Below are positions 54,696 through 64,000 of a stretch of DNA of 64,000 nucleotides, in pieces; the stretch's first letter is position 1; every line of letters starts with the position of its first letter. The notes under the pieces were generated by a model. It did not search any database. It was not told where the DNA came from and saw only the letters and a program-made list of their open reading frames with translations. The DNA comes from an uncultured beta proteobacterium (GTDB lineage Bacteria > Pseudomonadota > Gammaproteobacteria > Burkholderiales > Burkholderiaceae_C): NCBI GenBank assembly GCA_903869595.1, contig CAIPZV010000014.1:52489-116488 (forward strand), in the 5' to 3' direction. The position numbers were made by a program, and so were the translations under genes.

Positions 54696-56803
54696 GCCGC
54701 GCACTTCTCCACTTGCACCGCGCAGTCATAAAACGTGGGCCCACGGCCCAGGTCGGTGAGGCGCTGGTTGCTTAGTTCATTCACATTGGTGCCCCTGGGC
54801 CCGAGCTTGCGCCACCACACGCCTAGGCCGTTGACCACGCCGGGCCGGGCGCGGCTGCTGACCTCGGCCTTGCAGTGGTACTGGCCCCGGTCATTGAACA
54901 CGCGGACCAGGTCGCCATCGGTAATGGCGCGGGCCACTGCGTCTTGGGCGTGGATTTCAATTTTGGGTTCGCCTTCGATGCCGCGCAGGCTTTTCACATT
55001 CACAAACGTAGAGTTCATGAAATTGCGCGCCGGGGGTGAAATCATGGCCAGTGGATAGGCGGCGTTGGCACCGGCCGCTTCGTAATTGGGCAGGTAGTCG
55101 GGCAGGCCGTCCATGCCCATGGCGGCTATGCGGGCGCTGAAAAATTCGCAGCGCCCTGATGGCGTGGGGAAGCCGCCTTGCGCAAACGGCGCTTGCGGCA
55201 GTGGCAGGCTGACAAAGCCGTCTTGCAACAAAGTATCAAAGCTAATGCGCGCATCGAAAGCGGTGCGGCACAGGGCCTCGTCTTGGTCGGCAAAGCAGGG
55301 CTCGGTATAGCCCATGCGCTGCGCCAGGTTGCGGAAAATTTCGGCATTAGAGCGGGCTTGCCCCATGGGCGCGATAGCGGGGCGGTTGAGCAGCACGTCG
55401 GTATGGCCGTAGGTGGTGTGCACGTCCCAATGTTCTATCTGCGTGGTGGCCGGCAAGATGTAGTCTGCATAGTCGGCGGTGTCGGTCTGGAAATGCTCTA
55501 AGACCACGGTAAACAAGTCTTCGCGGGCAAAGCCTTGCACCACTTTGCCCGAGTCGGGCGCGATGGCCACCGGGTTGCTGTTGAACACAAATAAGGCATC
55601 AATGGCTGGGCCAAACTCTGCGCTGGCCGGGCGCAGCAAGTCGTCGCCGATGGTGCTCATGTTGATGGTGCGGCATGGCCCGGCGGGGCGCAAATCCGGG
55701 CGGGTGTGGGCGCTGTCATCAAAGCCATGTACGCCCGAGTTGGAGAGCAACATGCCGCCCGCCGGTTTGCGCCAGGCGCCGATCAGCGCGGGGAGGCAGG
55801 TCACCGCGCGCACCGCGTTGGCGCCACCACGCGCCCGCTGCATGCCGTAGTTCAAGCGAATGGCCGCGCTCTCTCCGCGCAGCATGGCCTGGCCGTAGTC
55901 GCGCGCCAGTGATTCAATTTGCGCCTGCGGCACGCCGCAGACCTGGGCCGCGCGTTCGGGCGTCCATTGCAGCGCACGCTCGCGCAGTTGCTCCCAGCCC
56001 AGTGTGTAGTTATCGATGTAATCGTGGTCCAGCCAATCATGGGTAATCAGCTGGTGCATCATGGCCAGGGCCAGTGCCGCGTCGGTGCCGGGCTTTAGCG
56101 CGATGTGTTCGTGGCATTTTTCTGCCGTCTCGGTGCTGCGCGGGTCGATGCAAATCAGTTTGGCCCCGGCGCGCTTGGCCTCTTGGGCATAGCGCCAAAA
56201 ATGCACGTTGCTGGTAATCGGGTTGCTGCCCCAAATCAAAATCAGATTGGCGTGGGCAAAGTTTTCAATCAACATGCCTTTGCGTACGCCCAAGGTGTAG
56301 TCCAGCCCCGCAGCCCCGGCGGAAGAGCAAATCGTGTAATCCAGTTTGGAGGCGCCCATGCGGTTGAAAAAGCGCGAAGACATGGCGTCGCCCTGCACCC
56401 AACCCATGGTGCCGGCATAGCTATAGGGCAGCACCGCTTGCGGCCCGCGCTGGGGGTCTTGCACAATGGCTTGCAGGCGTGCGGCGATGTCGTCAAGCGC
56501 GCTATCCCAGCTGACCGGCGTGTACTGGCCCGAGCCCTTGGGGCCGCTGCGCTTGAGCGGCTGCAACAGGCGTTCCGGATGGTAAGTGCGCTCGGTATAG
56601 CGCGCTACTTTGTTGCACAGCACGCCGTCGGTTTGCGGGTGGTGTGGGTTGCCCTGCACCTTGATGGCGATACCGTTTTCCACCGTGGTTAGCAGGGAAC
56701 AGGTGTCCGGGCAGTCATGCGGGCAGGCGCCCAGAACCTGGTGGCTGCTGCTGGGCGGCGCGTGGGGGCTGGCGCTGTGCGCCACGGTGCTGGCTTCTGG
56801 CAT
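54692..56803 (-). CDS. Molybdopterin oxidoreductase (DMSO reductase family), stand-alone
   Basis: 703 residues from the ATG at 56803; frames extending to 56950 overlap the neighbouring gene start. N-terminal [4Fe-4S] motif CPHDCPDTCSL followed by GVLCNKVARYTERTYHP. Then molybdopterin-binding stretches (YSYAGTMGWVQGDAMSSRFF, ILIWGSNPITSNVHFW, ADYILPATTQIEHWDV) and the C-terminal dinucleotide-binding part (VNVKSLRGIEGEPKIEIH). No Tat signal is visible, so probably cytoplasmic. No iron-sulfur or membrane partner gene lies beside it. Substrate unknown. Confidence 0.85.
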   Translation of the reverse strand: MPEASTVAHSASPHAPPSSSHQVLGACPHDCPDTCSLLTTVENGIAIKVQGNPHHPQTDGVLCNKVARYTERTYHPERLLQPLKRSGPKGSGQYTPVSWDSALDDIAARLQAIVQDPQRGPQAVLPYSYAGTMGWVQGDAMSSRFFNRMGASKLDYTICSSAGAAGLDYTLGVRKGMLIENFAHANLILIWGSNPITSNVHFWRYAQEAKRAGAKLICIDPRSTETAEKCHEHIALKPGTDAALALAMMHQLITHDWLDHDYIDNYTLGWEQLRERALQWTPERAAQVCGVPQAQIESLARDYGQAMLRGESAAIRLNYGMQRARGGANAVRAVTCLPALIGAWRKPAGGMLLSNSGVHGFDDSAHTRPDLRPAGPCRTINMSTIGDDLLRPASAEFGPAIDALFVFNSNPVAIAPDSGKVVQGFAREDLFTVVLEHFQTDTADYADYILPATTQIEHWDVHTTYGHTDVLLNRPAIAPMGQARSNAEIFRNLAQRMGYTEPCFADQDEALCRTAFDARISFDTLLQDGFVSLPLPQAPFAQGGFPTPSGRCEFFSARIAAMGMDGLPDYLPNYEAAGANAAYPLAMISPPARNFMNSTFVNVKSLRGIEGEPKIEIHAQDAVARAITDGDLVRVFNDRGQYHCKAEVSSRARPGVVNGLGVWWRKLGPRGTNVNELSNQRLTDLGRGPTFYDCAVQVEKCAA

Positions 56804-56931
56804 AGTAGGAAGGCGCGGGCGTTGCCGCACAAGGGCTGGAAGAAAAAGCCATTGTGCCGCCATCTCCACCTGCCCGCCTCCAATGAGCCCAGCGACCTGA
56901 CCCTTGAAGCACTGCACAACGAAAGCCCGCC

Positions 56932-58119
56932 ATGGAATTAATCGACGCAATTGTGGAAAACGCCCCTGCCATGGCCGCTGTGCGGCGCGATTTGCACGCC
57001 CACCCCGAACTCTGTTTCAAGGAAGAGCGCACCGCCGATGTGGTTGCTGCCCAGCTCAGCGCCTGGGGTATTCCTATCCACCGGGGTATGGGCACCACCG
57101 GCGTGGTCGGCATCATCCAGGCCGGTACGTCCAAGCGCGCCATCGGCTTGCGCGCGGACATGGACGCGCTGCCCATGCAGGAATTCAATACCTTTGCCCA
57201 CGCCAGCCGCCATCCGGGCCGCATGCACGCCTGTGGCCACGACGGCCACACCGCCATGCTGCTGGCAGCGGCCCAGCACCTGGCGAAAAACCGCGACTTT
57301 GATGGCACGGTGGTTGTCATCTTCCAACCCGCCGAAGAAGGCGGCGGCGGTGCGCGCGAGATGATCGCCGACGGATTGTTTGAAAAATTCCCGGTCGAGG
57401 CAGTTTTTGGACTACACAACTGGCCGGGCGGCGATGTGGGACAGTTTGCCGCCAGCCCCGGCCCGGTGATGGCGTCCAGCAATGAATTCAAAATCGTGGT
57501 GCGCGGCAAAGGCGGGCATGCGGCGATTCCGCACAATGCCATCGACCCGGTGCCCGTGGCCTGCCAAATGGTGCAGGCCTTTCAGACCATCATCAGCCGC
57601 AACATCAAACCGATTGAGGCCGGCGTTATTTCCGTCACCATGATCAATGCCGGCGAGGCCACCAACGTCATCCCCGATAGCTGCACCTTAGAGGGCACGG
57701 TGCGCACTTTTACCGTGGAAGTGCTGGACAAAATTGAGGCGCGTATGCGCGAGATCGCCAAGCACACCGCAGCCGCTTTCGGCACCGAATGCAGCTTCGA
57801 GTTTTCGCGCAATTACCCGCCCACCATCAACTCGGAAGCCGAAGCCCTGTTCGCGCGCAACGTCATGGCCTCTATCGTGGGCGTAGACCGGGTGCAGGCG
57901 CAGGAGCCGACCATGGGCGCGGAAGATTTTTCATACATGTTGATGGCCAAACCCGGCTGCTATGCCTTTATCGCCAACGGCGACGGCGCCCACCGCGACT
58001 TCGGCCACGGCGCCGGCCCCTGCATGTTGCACAACCCCAGCTACGACTTCAACGACGCTTTGCTGCCGCTGGGCGCTACTTACTGGGTGCGCCTGGCGCA
58101 GGCTTGGCTGGCGGCTTAA
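56932..58119 (+). CDS. M20-family amidohydrolase (hippurate hydrolase-like)
   Basis: 395-residue metallo-amidohydrolase that probably cleaves N-acyl amino acids. The M20D pattern is complete: [45 protein letters not shown] (metal ligands), [15 protein letters not shown] (catalytic Glu pair), GLHNWPGG, the lid-domain [32 protein letters not shown], and [10 protein letters not shown] near the end with the last His in [12 protein letters not shown]. Divergent from the molybdoenzyme gene and convergent with coaX, which it overlaps by four bases. Confidence 0.92.
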   Translation: MELIDAIVENAPAMAAVRRDLHAHPELCFKEERTADVVAAQLSAWGIPIHRGMGTTGVVGIIQAGTSKRAIGLRADMDALPMQEFNTFAHASRHPGRMHACGHDGHTAMLLAAAQHLAKNRDFDGTVVVIFQPAEEGGGGAREMIADGLFEKFPVEAVFGLHNWPGGDVGQFAASPGPVMASSNEFKIVVRGKGGHAAIPHNAIDPVPVACQMVQAFQTIISRNIKPIEAGVISVTMINAGEATNVIPDSCTLEGTVRTFTVEVLDKIEARMREIAKHTAAAFGTECSFEFSRNYPPTINSEAEALFARNVMASIVGVDRVQAQEPTMGAEDFSYMLMAKPGCYAFIANGDGAHRDFGHGAGPCMLHNPSYDFNDALLPLGATYWVRLAQAWLAA

Positions 58120-58892
58120 GGCGAACCCGGCCCGAAGCGCAGCGCTGCCATGTGCAGCAGGCCATCAAAAATCAGGTTGTCCACCAGCTCGAAGGGGCGG
58201 GTCATGGACGGGGCCATTTTCCAACCGGCGCCGCCGGTCATGATGCACAGGGGCTCGCCGCCGCAGTGGCTGCGCACGTGCTGCACCATGCATTCCACCG
58301 CACCAGCAATCGCGTAGGTGCCGCCGCTGGTGAGTGCATCGCTGGTATTGGTGGGGAAGGGGCGCACCTCGCCGGTGGGTACATGCAAACCGGCGGTGCC
58401 GGACTCCAGGGCGCGCAGCATGATGCCGTGGCCCGGAATAATCATGCCGCCCAAAAAGCGCCCGTCTGCCGATACGGCCTCGACAGTGACTGCCGTCCCC
58501 ACCATAACCACCACCATAGGCCGGGGCGCGCCTTGGGCCAGCATGCGGTGGTAGGCGCCAATGATGGCCACCCAGCGGTCCGCTCCCAGGCGGGTGGGGT
58601 GGTCATAGCCATTGCTAACGCCCGCTTCAGTGTCGCTGGCCACTACCCATTGGGGGGTGACGTCCCAGAGCTCCATTTGCAGTTCTACGCGGCGCTTGAC
58701 GGCGTCCCCGGCCACGACGCTGCCTAGCACATGGGTGGGGGAGGGAAGGCGGCTCCAGGCGCCGTCGGCCAGCTTGTCGATGTTCTCTAAAAACTCAGCG
58801 CCCTGGGCCAGTAGGGCTGCGCCGGGGTGCGCTGCACGGTACTGGGCCCATTTGAGACGGGTGTTGCCGATGTCGAGCGCCAGAAAAGTCAT
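58116..58892 (-). CDS. coaX: Type III pantothenate kinase
   Basis: First step of coenzyme A synthesis: phosphorylates pantothenate with ATP. The 258 residues from the ATG at 58892 begin [18 protein letters not shown], the ASKHA phosphate-1 motif of Coa[18 protein letters not shown] holds the pantothenate-site Asp/Arg region, then [22 protein letters not shown] and [17 protein letters not shown]. Starts at 58916 or 58925 would add residues before the conserved Asp motif and have no better ribosome site. Confidence 0.93.
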   Translation of the reverse strand: MTFLALDIGNTRLKWAQYRAAHPGAALLAQGAEFLENIDKLADGAWSRLPSPTHVLGSVVAGDAVKRRVELQMELWDVTPQWVVASDTEAGVSNGYDHPTRLGADRWVAIIGAYHRMLAQGAPRPMVVVMVGTAVTVEAVSADGRFLGGMIIPGHGIMLRALESGTAGLHVPTGEVRPFPTNTSDALTSGGTYAIAGAVECMVQHVRSHCGGEPLCIMTGGAGWKMAPSMTRPFELVDNLIFDGLLHMAALRFGPGSP

Positions 58893-58945
58893 AAACAGAG
58901 GAAAGTTTGGGCGCATTATCGCCAAGCGCCGGGAATGGTTTACAG

Positions 58946-58967
58946 TTGACGTTTACGTAAACGTCAA
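58946..58967. promoter_or_regulatory. Perfect 22-bp palindrome upstream of icmF (LiuR-like operator)
   Basis: TTGACGTTTAC is followed directly by its reverse complement GTAAACGTCAA, a perfect 22-bp palindrome 48 bases before the icmF start, in the coaX/icmF intergenic region. It resembles what I recall of operators of the MerR-family regulator LiuR, which controls branched-chain amino-acid and acyl-CoA genes in proteobacteria. This fits control of icmF. No liuR gene is in the window. Confidence 0.7.
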
Positions 58968-59015
58968 TGCCGCCACCGGCCAACCCTTTCGCTCCCGCAC
59001 CAAGGCTGTTTCACC

Positions 59016-62000
59016 ATGACCGATTTATCCGCAGAATTCAAGGCGCTTGCCAATTACCGCCCCACGCACAAAGTGCGTTTTGTGACCGCCGCCAGCCTGT
59101 TTGACGGGCACGACGCCGCCATCAACATCATGCGTCGCATTTTGCAAGGCATGGGCACCGAGGTCATCCATTTGGGCCACAACCGCAGCGTCGAAGAAGT
59201 GGTCACCGCCGCTTTGCAGGAAGACGTGCAGGGCATTGCGATTAGCTCGTACCAGGGCGGGCATGTGGAGTATTTCAAATACATGGTCGATTTGCTCAAA
59301 AGCCGGGGCGGCGCGCACATCCAGGTGTTTGGCGGCGGCGGAGGGGTGATCGTCCCGGCAGAAATCCGCGAACTGCAAAGCTACGGCGTGAGCCGCATTT
59401 ACAGCCCGGAAGACGGACAAAAAATGGGCCTGGCAGGCATGATCGGCGAGATGGTGATGCGCTGCGATCGCGAGCTCTCCAGCTTTGCGCCCAAAGAATT
59501 AGCAGCCATCCAAGGCCATAGCGATGCCGCCTGGCGCGCGCTGGCGCAGCTGATGACTGCCGTCGAAGCGGGCAAAGTCGCACCGGACCTGCTGCAAGCC
59601 CTGCGCACGCAGGCGGCGGCTGCCAAAGTGCCCACCATTGGCATCACCGGCACCGGGGGCGCCGGTAAATCCTCCCTCACCGACGAACTCATTCGCCGCT
59701 TCCGCCTGGACTTGGGCGACAGCTTGCGTATTGCGGTGATCTCCATCGACCCCTCGCGCCGCAAGAGCGGTGGCGCATTGTTGGGTGACCGCATCCGCAT
59801 GAATGCGATAGCGCCTTGGGCTGCGGGTCATAACGCGCCTCGCGTGTTTATGCGTTCGCTGGCCACGCGCGAATTTGGCTCGGAAATCAGCCAGGCCCTG
59901 CCCGATGCGATTGCTGCTTGCAAGGCCGCTGGGTTTGACCTGGTGGTGGTCGAGACCTCGGGCATAGGCCAGGGCGACGCCGCCATCGTGCCTTTGGTCG
60001 ATGTGCCTTTGTACGTCATGACACCCGAGTTCGGCGCGGCCAGCCAGCTCGAAAAAATCGACATGCTGGACTTTGCCGAGTTTGTCGCTATCAACAAGTT
60101 TGACCGCAAAGGTGCGGGCGATGCGCTGCGCGATGTGTCCAAGCAAGTACAGCGCAACCGCGAAGCCTGGGGCCAGCCTTTCGAAGCCATGCCGGTGTTT
60201 GGCACCATGGCCGCGCGCTTTAACGACGACGGTGTGACCGCGCTCTACCAGGCCATGTTGCTGCGTTTGCAGGAACTGGGCTTACAAACTCCGGTGCAAG
60301 GCGTGCTTCCCCGCGTGAACGTGCGCTTTAGCTCCAACCAAACGCCGGTGGTGCCGCCGGCGCGTACCCGTTATTTGTCCGAAATCAGCGACACCGTGCG
60401 CGGCTATAAAAAGCGCGCCCGGGCGCAGGCCGCGCTGGCCCGCGAAATCCAGCAACTGCGCGCCGCTGCGGCCATGCTGCAAGTGGATCGCCCAGTCAAA
60501 GCACGCGCTGCCGAAGCCGCTCTGGCGCTGGCCGGTGAACGTGAAGCGCAGCAACACGCCGATGCCCGCGCTTTGCTGGCGCAATGGCCGCAAATGCAGC
60601 AAGACTATGCGGGCAGCGAATTGGTCGTCAAAGTGCGCGACAAAGAAATGCGCACCGCCCTGACCACTACCTCGCTCAGCGGCACGGTGATTCCTAAGGT
60701 GGCGCTGCCCAAATACCAAGACCATGGCGAAATCTTGCAGTGGCTAATGCTGGACAACGTGCCGGGCCACTATCCCTACACCGCCGGTACCTTCACTTTC
60801 AAGCGCGAGGGTGAGGATCCCACGCGCATGTTTGCCGGCGAGGGCGACGCCTTTCGCACCAACACGCGTTTCAAGTTGCTGAGTCAGGGCATGCCGGCCA
60901 AGCGCCTGTCCACCGCCTTTGATTCAGTCACGCTCTACGGCAACGACCCGGACTTGCGGCCCGACATTTACGGCAAAGTGGGCAATTCGGGTGTGAGCAT
61001 TGCCACCTTGGAAGATATGAAAGTGCTGTACAGCGGCTTTGATTTGTGCAGCCCCAGCACCAGCGTATCCATGACCATCAACGGCCCTGCGCCCAGCATC
61101 TTGGCCATGTTCATGAACACGGCCATTGATCAGAATCTGGACAAGTTCCGTGCCGAGAAAGGCCGCGAGCCAGATGCGCAAGAAGCGGCCGACATCCGCG
61201 CCTGGGTCAAGCAAAACGTGCGCGGTACGGTGCAAGCCGACATCCTGAAAGAAGACCAGGGCCAGAACACCTGTATCTTCTCCACCGAGTTTTCACTCAA
61301 GGTGATGGGCGATGTAGCGCAGTATTTTGTGGACCATAAGGTGCGCAATTTCTACAGCGTGTCCATCAGCGGTTACCACATTGCCGAGGCTGGTGCCAAC
61401 CCGATTTCGCAACTGGCTTTCACGCTGTCCAATGGCTTTACCTTTGTTGAAGCCTATCTGGCGCGCGGCATGCATATTGACGACTTTGCGCCCAACCTGT
61501 CCTTCTTCTTTAGCAACGGCATGGACCCGGAATACACCGTCATGGGCCGCGTCGCGCGCCGCATTTGGGCGGTGGCGATGAAAGAAAAATACGGCGCCAA
61601 CGAGCGTAGCCAAAAACTCAAATACCACATCCAAACTAGCGGTCGTAGCCTGCATGCGCAAGAAATCCAGTTCAACGACATCCGCACCACGCTGCAAGCG
61701 CTTATCGCGATTTACGATAACTGCAACAGCCTGCACACCAATGCTTTTGACGAGGCTATCACTACCCCCACCGAAGACAGCGTACGCCGGGCGATGGCGA
61801 TTCAGCTCATCATCAACCGCGAATGGGGGCTGGCGAAAAACGAAAACCCCTCGCAAGGCGCTTTCATCATTGAGGAATTGACCGAACTGTTGGAAGAAGC
61901 CGTGCTGGCCGAATTTGAAAAAATCTCCGAGCGCGGTGGTGTCTTGGGCGCCATGGAAAGCGGCTACCAACGCGGCAAGATTCAGGACGAATCCATGCAT

Positions 62001-62321
62001 TACGAAATGCTCAAGCACACCGGCGAGCTGCCCATCATCGGTGTCAACACCTTCCGTAACCCGCATGGCGAGCAAGTGCTCGAAACCTTAGAGTTGGCGC
62101 GCAGCACACCAGAAGAAAAAGAAAACCAGTTAACGCGCCTACAGGCATTTCACGCCGCGCACGCCCACGAAGCGCCTGCCATGCTTAAGCGTTTGCAGCA
62201 AGCAGTGATTGACAACGGCAATGTGTTTGAGGTGTTGATGGACGCAGTGCGCGTCTGCTCACTCGGTCAGATCACTAACGCCTTGTTTGAAGTGGGTGGT
62301 CAGTACCGGCGCAATATGTAG
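59016..62321 (+). CDS. icmF: Fused isobutyryl-CoA mutase IcmF (mutase plus G-protein chaperone)
   Basis: Adenosylcobalamin-dependent enzyme that interconverts isobutyryl-CoA and n-butyryl-CoA (some also isovaleryl/pivalyl-CoA). All three IcmF parts are in one 1101-residue chain: a B12-binding domain (residues about 15-150, with the base-off His32 in [11 protein letters not shown]), a MeaB-like GTPase (about 200-430, P-loop [12 protein letters not shown] near 209-220, then [22 protein letters not shown] in part and [10 protein letters not shown]), and the TIM-barrel mutase (about 530-1090, [20 protein letters not shown]). A palindromic operator precedes it. Its last 27 bases and more recur in degenerate form just downstream. 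Confidence 0.96.
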   Translation: MTDLSAEFKALANYRPTHKVRFVTAASLFDGHDAAINIMRRILQGMGTEVIHLGHNRSVEEVVTAALQEDVQGIAISSYQGGHVEYFKYMVDLLKSRGGAHIQVFGGGGGVIVPAEIRELQSYGVSRIYSPEDGQKMGLAGMIGEMVMRCDRELSSFAPKELAAIQGHSDAAWRALAQLMTAVEAGKVAPDLLQALRTQAAAAKVPTIGITGTGGAGKSSLTDELIRRFRLDLGDSLRIAVISIDPSRRKSGGALLGDRIRMNAIAPWAAGHNAPRVFMRSLATREFGSEISQALPDAIAACKAAGFDLVVVETSGIGQGDAAIVPLVDVPLYVMTPEFGAASQLEKIDMLDFAEFVAINKFDRKGAGDALRDVSKQVQRNREAWGQPFEAMPVFGTMAARFNDDGVTALYQAMLLRLQELGLQTPVQGVLPRVNVRFSSNQTPVVPPARTRYLSEISDTVRGYKKRARAQAALAREIQQLRAAAAMLQVDRPVKARAAEAALALAGEREAQQHADARALLAQWPQMQQDYAGSELVVKVRDKEMRTALTTTSLSGTVIPKVALPKYQDHGEILQWLMLDNVPGHYPYTAGTFTFKREGEDPTRMFAGEGDAFRTNTRFKLLSQGMPAKRLSTAFDSVTLYGNDPDLRPDIYGKVGNSGVSIATLEDMKVLYSGFDLCSPSTSVSMTINGPAPSILAMFMNTAIDQNLDKFRAEKGREPDAQEAADIRAWVKQNVRGTVQADILKEDQGQNTCIFSTEFSLKVMGDVAQYFVDHKVRNFYSVSISGYHIAEAGANPISQLAFTLSNGFTFVEAYLARGMHIDDFAPNLSFFFSNGMDPEYTVMGRVARRIWAVAMKEKYGANERSQKLKYHIQTSGRSLHAQEIQFNDIRTTLQALIAIYDNCNSLHTNAFDEAITTPTEDSVRRAMAIQLIINREWGLAKNENPSQGAFIIEELTELLEEAVLAEFEKISERGGVLGAMESGYQRGKIQDESMHYEMLKHTGELPIIGVNTFRNPHGEQVLETLELARSTPEEKENQLTRLQAFHAAHAHEAPAMLKRLQQAVIDNGNVFEVLMDAVRVCSLGQITNALFEVGGQYRRNM

Positions 62322-62343
62322 AGGGCGGAGGCAGATGCCTTGC

Positions 62344-62397
62344 TCAGATCACTAACGCCTTGTTTGAAGTAGTTAGGTGGTACCGGTGCAATAGGTA
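62344..62397 (+). repeat. Degenerate duplicate of the icmF 3' end
   Basis: Bases 62344-62370 repeat 27 bases of the icmF end (62267-62293) without a mismatch, followed by a diverged continuation (taccggtgcaataggta against taccggcgcaatatgta). The copy lies 77 bases downstream, has no open frame of its own and looks like a small tandem duplication that has decayed. Confidence 0.85.
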
Positions 62398-62405
62398 TTT
62401 CAGGC

Positions 62406-63584
62406 CTAGGTGCCTTGTGTTTCCACCAGCTCGTAGCGCCGCACTAGCGCGGCACGGCGCGCGGGGTCCAGGTTGATATTGGCGGTGTCGCGGCCCACAC
62501 GCGCCAGCAGGCGCTCGTTCATCATCCAAAACCAAAGCGGCGGGATATAGGCCACCACAAACATGCCAAAGTAGCCGCTAGGCAGCGTGGGCAAGTCCTC
62601 GAAATGGCGTAGCGACTGGTAACGCCGCAGCGGGTGCGCGTGGTGGTCCGAATGGCGTTGCAGCTGAAACAAAATCCAGTTCGAAAAAATATGGTTGCTG
62701 TTCCAAGAATGGTAGGGCTTACAAGTCTCGTAGCGCCCGCCCTGGGTTTGCTGGCGCAGCAGGCCGTAATGCTCTACGTAGTTGGCCGATGTCAACTGAA
62801 AGTTGGACCAGAAAGAAGCCATGATTAAAAACAACAATATCTGCGGCCCCAGCCAGGCCATCAAAGCCGCCCACAGCAGCAGGGTGAGCAAAGCCGGTTG
62901 CAGGATATGGTTGTGCCAAGAAAACACAGGTAAACCGGCTTGACGCAGACGTGTGCTTTCCAGTTCCCAAGCGCGCATCCAGGCACCCGGCATCTCGCGC
63001 AACACAAAGCGGTAAATCGATTCACCCATGCGGGACGAAGCCGGGTCTAGCGGAGTGGCTGCATCCCGGTGGTGGCCGCGGTTGTGCTCTATGAAAAAAT
63101 GCCCATAGGCCGAAGGGGCCAGCACGATTTTGGCCAGCGCTTTTTCTAGCGCCGTATTTTTATGGCCCAGCTCGTGGCCCAGATTGATACAAAAACCACC
63201 GACTGCGCCACAAATCATCACCATGGCCAGCCAGCCATGGAGCGGCAAATCGTGTGTCGCAACAAACCAGGCGCTGAAAATAAATGCAGCCCACAGCACC
63301 GGCGCTAGAAGGTAGGTAATCCAGCGGTAAAAAATATCCGCTTCCAGGGCCGGAACCGCCGATTCGGGCGGATTGCTCAGATCCTCGCCCATGAAGTAAT
63401 CGATCATGGGAATGATGCAGTAGAAAAACAACACTGGCGTCCAGAGCAAGCGCGCATCGCCCGTCCACACCATCAAGCCCGGGCCTACCAGTACGGTGGT
63501 GGGGATTAAGAGCGATAAGAGCCAGGCGTAGCGCTTGCGGTCGCGGTAGGGTGTATCGGGCGGGGTGGACAGGGCAGCTTGCAT
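62406..63584 (-). CDS. alkB: AlkB-type membrane di-iron hydroxylase (alkane 1-monooxygenase)
   Basis: Integral membrane non-haem di-iron enzyme, 392 residues with about six membrane segments. The histidine boxes of the AlkB family are all present: HELGHK (about 136-141), EHNRGHHRDAATP (about 166-178), NYVEHYGLLRQ and LQRHSDHHAHPLRRYQSL. The NYVEHYGL box is specific to AlkB-like hydroxylases against fatty-acid desaturases. It would hydroxylate the terminal carbon of medium-chain alkanes with rubredoxin as electron donor; no rubredoxin gene is in view. Convergent with icmF. Confidence 0.9.
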   Translation of the reverse strand: MQAALSTPPDTPYRDRKRYAWLLSLLIPTTVLVGPGLMVWTGDARLLWTPVLFFYCIIPMIDYFMGEDLSNPPESAVPALEADIFYRWITYLLAPVLWAAFIFSAWFVATHDLPLHGWLAMVMICGAVGGFCINLGHELGHKNTALEKALAKIVLAPSAYGHFFIEHNRGHHRDAATPLDPASSRMGESIYRFVLREMPGAWMRAWELESTRLRQAGLPVFSWHNHILQPALLTLLLWAALMAWLGPQILLFLIMASFWSNFQLTSANYVEHYGLLRQQTQGGRYETCKPYHSWNSNHIFSNWILFQLQRHSDHHAHPLRRYQSLRHFEDLPTLPSGYFGMFVVAYIPPLWFWMMNERLLARVGRDTANINLDPARRAALVRRYELVETQGT

Positions 63585-63760
63585 GGCAGCGAGATTACCA
63601 CTTGTGGCTAGGCGAATACTTAGTGTTTTTCCCTAAGGAAAACTGGGGAAAGAACCTCAGCGCGAGGCTCGTAGCGATGTGGCGATCCGCTATGCGGCTA
63701 TGGAAAGTCAGGCTTTGGCCGCTGTTTTTTTGAATACCGGTTTCGGCCTGTAGGCCGAGC

Positions 63761-63790
63761 TACTTTCTTTTGCTTCGCCAAAAGAAAGTA
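63761..63790. repeat. Perfect 12-bp-stem hairpin with CTTCGC loop
   Basis: TACTTTCTTTTG (63761-63772), loop CTTCGC, CAAAAGAAAGTA (63779-63790). The stem is perfect. Hairpins of this form recur many times in Comamonadaceae and Xanthomonas genomes. Confidence 0.8.
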
Positions 63791-63792
63791 GC

Positions 63793-63822
63793 AGCCAAAG
63801 AAAAGGCTCCATGTCTTTGGCT
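63793..63822. repeat. 9-bp-stem hairpin AGCCAAAGA/TCTTTGGCT
   Basis: AGCCAAAGA at 63793-63801 and TCTTTGGCT at 63814-63822 with a 12-base loop. It sits directly behind the previous hairpin and belongs to the same repeat cluster. Confidence 0.65.
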
Positions 63823-63872
63823 TGCAGCCGGTTTGTTGCCTGCCGCAGGGCTTGCGCCTGCCGCGGGCCTTA

Positions 63873-63898
63873 CTTTTCTTTGCTTCGCCAAAGAAAAG
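63873..63898. repeat. Perfect 10-bp-stem hairpin with CTTCGC loop
   Basis: CTTTTCTTTG (63873-63882), loop CTTCGC, CAAAGAAAAG (63889-63898). A sister copy of the hairpin at 63761 with the same loop but a shifted T-run, which suggests a common repeat family. Confidence 0.75.
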
Positions 63899-64000
63899 AT
63901 AAGCAAAAGAATGGCGAGCCAAAGTCCGTGGCCCTACGTGCTGCCTTGCGCTACTCGCGCCGCCCGGGGTCGGGCGCAAACTCGCTTCGCTCAAACAAGC

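Larger units (their letters stand above)
63585..64000. other. Gene-free end of window, rich in hairpin repeats
   Basis: About 416 bases without a credible gene. The first part (63585-63740) is the upstream region of the alkB-like gene. From 63740 on there is a dense series of inverted repeats built on an A-run/T-run motif with a CTTCGC loop. Open frames here translate into Lys/Arg-rich low-complexity strings read from the repeats and should not be called genes. Confidence 0.6.

Noticed and set aside
63698..63994. Minus-strand 98-residue open frame at the window end
   Set aside because: Lys/Arg-rich translation of the hairpin repeats; a known type of false gene.

Overview
The window looks like a chromosome segment from a Burkholderiales betaproteobacterium of the Comamonadaceae type. 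It is GC-rich, and its proteins resemble that group: a GlpSTPQV glycerol importer, a fused IcmF mutase, the sulfonate enzymes Xsc and SoeABC, a Bug/TctC binding protein, and a spc/alpha ribosomal block that starts at rplN. I see no phage, transposase, CRISPR array or rRNA. There is one tRNA gene, an initiator tRNA.

Layout. 0-4 kb: the 5' part of malate synthase G (minus strand), a CaiB/BaiF CoA-transferase with a LysR regulator, and a stand-alone AAA ATPase of the DUF4143 type behind an AT-rich promoter. 4.1-15.2 kb: proC, then a complete glycerol module made of glpK and glpR on the minus strand, divergent from glpS-glpT-glpP-glpQ-DUF2160-glpV and glpD. 15.2-24.3 kb: ribosomal genes rplN to rplQ with secY, rpmJ and rpoA, followed by tRNA-fMet and a bidirectional terminator. 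24.3-32.8 kb: a minus-strand operon xsc-pta-soeABC with a divergent IclR regulator. 32.9-35.8 kb: a cobS-cobT-like pair. 35.9-44.2 kb: a minus-strand minor-pilin operon (fimT-pilV-pilW-pilX-pilY1-pilE) and an exported FimV-like protein with five WV(Q/R)Y repeats. 44.5-50.7 kb: a TctC-type binding protein, an acylating aldehyde dehydrogenase (SauS-like), a CoA ligase (SauT-like), an ArgP-like LysR gene and alanine dehydrogenase. 50.6-53.1 kb: an enoyl-CoA hydratase and an arsR-arsC-aqpS arsenic operon. 53.1-64 kb: a palindromic dispersed repeat, a tandem-domain DsbA/HCCA-isomerase-like protein, a lone molybdopterin oxidoreductase, an M20 amidohydrolase, coaX, icmF, an AlkB-type membrane hydroxylase, and a terminal stretch rich in hairpin repeats.

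How the genes may work together. The most coherent system is organosulfonate catabolism. The SauT-like ligase and SauS-like dehydrogenase could turn sulfoacetate into sulfoacetyl-CoA and then sulfoacetaldehyde. Xsc would cleave this to acetyl phosphate and sulfite, Pta would make acetyl-CoA, and SoeABC would oxidise sulfite to sulfate on the quinone pool. The two halves lie about 12 kb apart, separated by cobST and the pilus genes. The xsc promoter is very clear: a 17-bp-spaced sigma70 promoter with a perfect palindrome over the expected start, the likely IclR-regulator operator. Glycerol is imported by an ABC system, phosphorylated by GlpK and oxidised by GlpD under GlpR. Other readable circuits are a LysR-type dyad upstream of ald, a perfect 22-bp LiuR-like palindrome before icmF, and structured leaders before rplN and rpsD.
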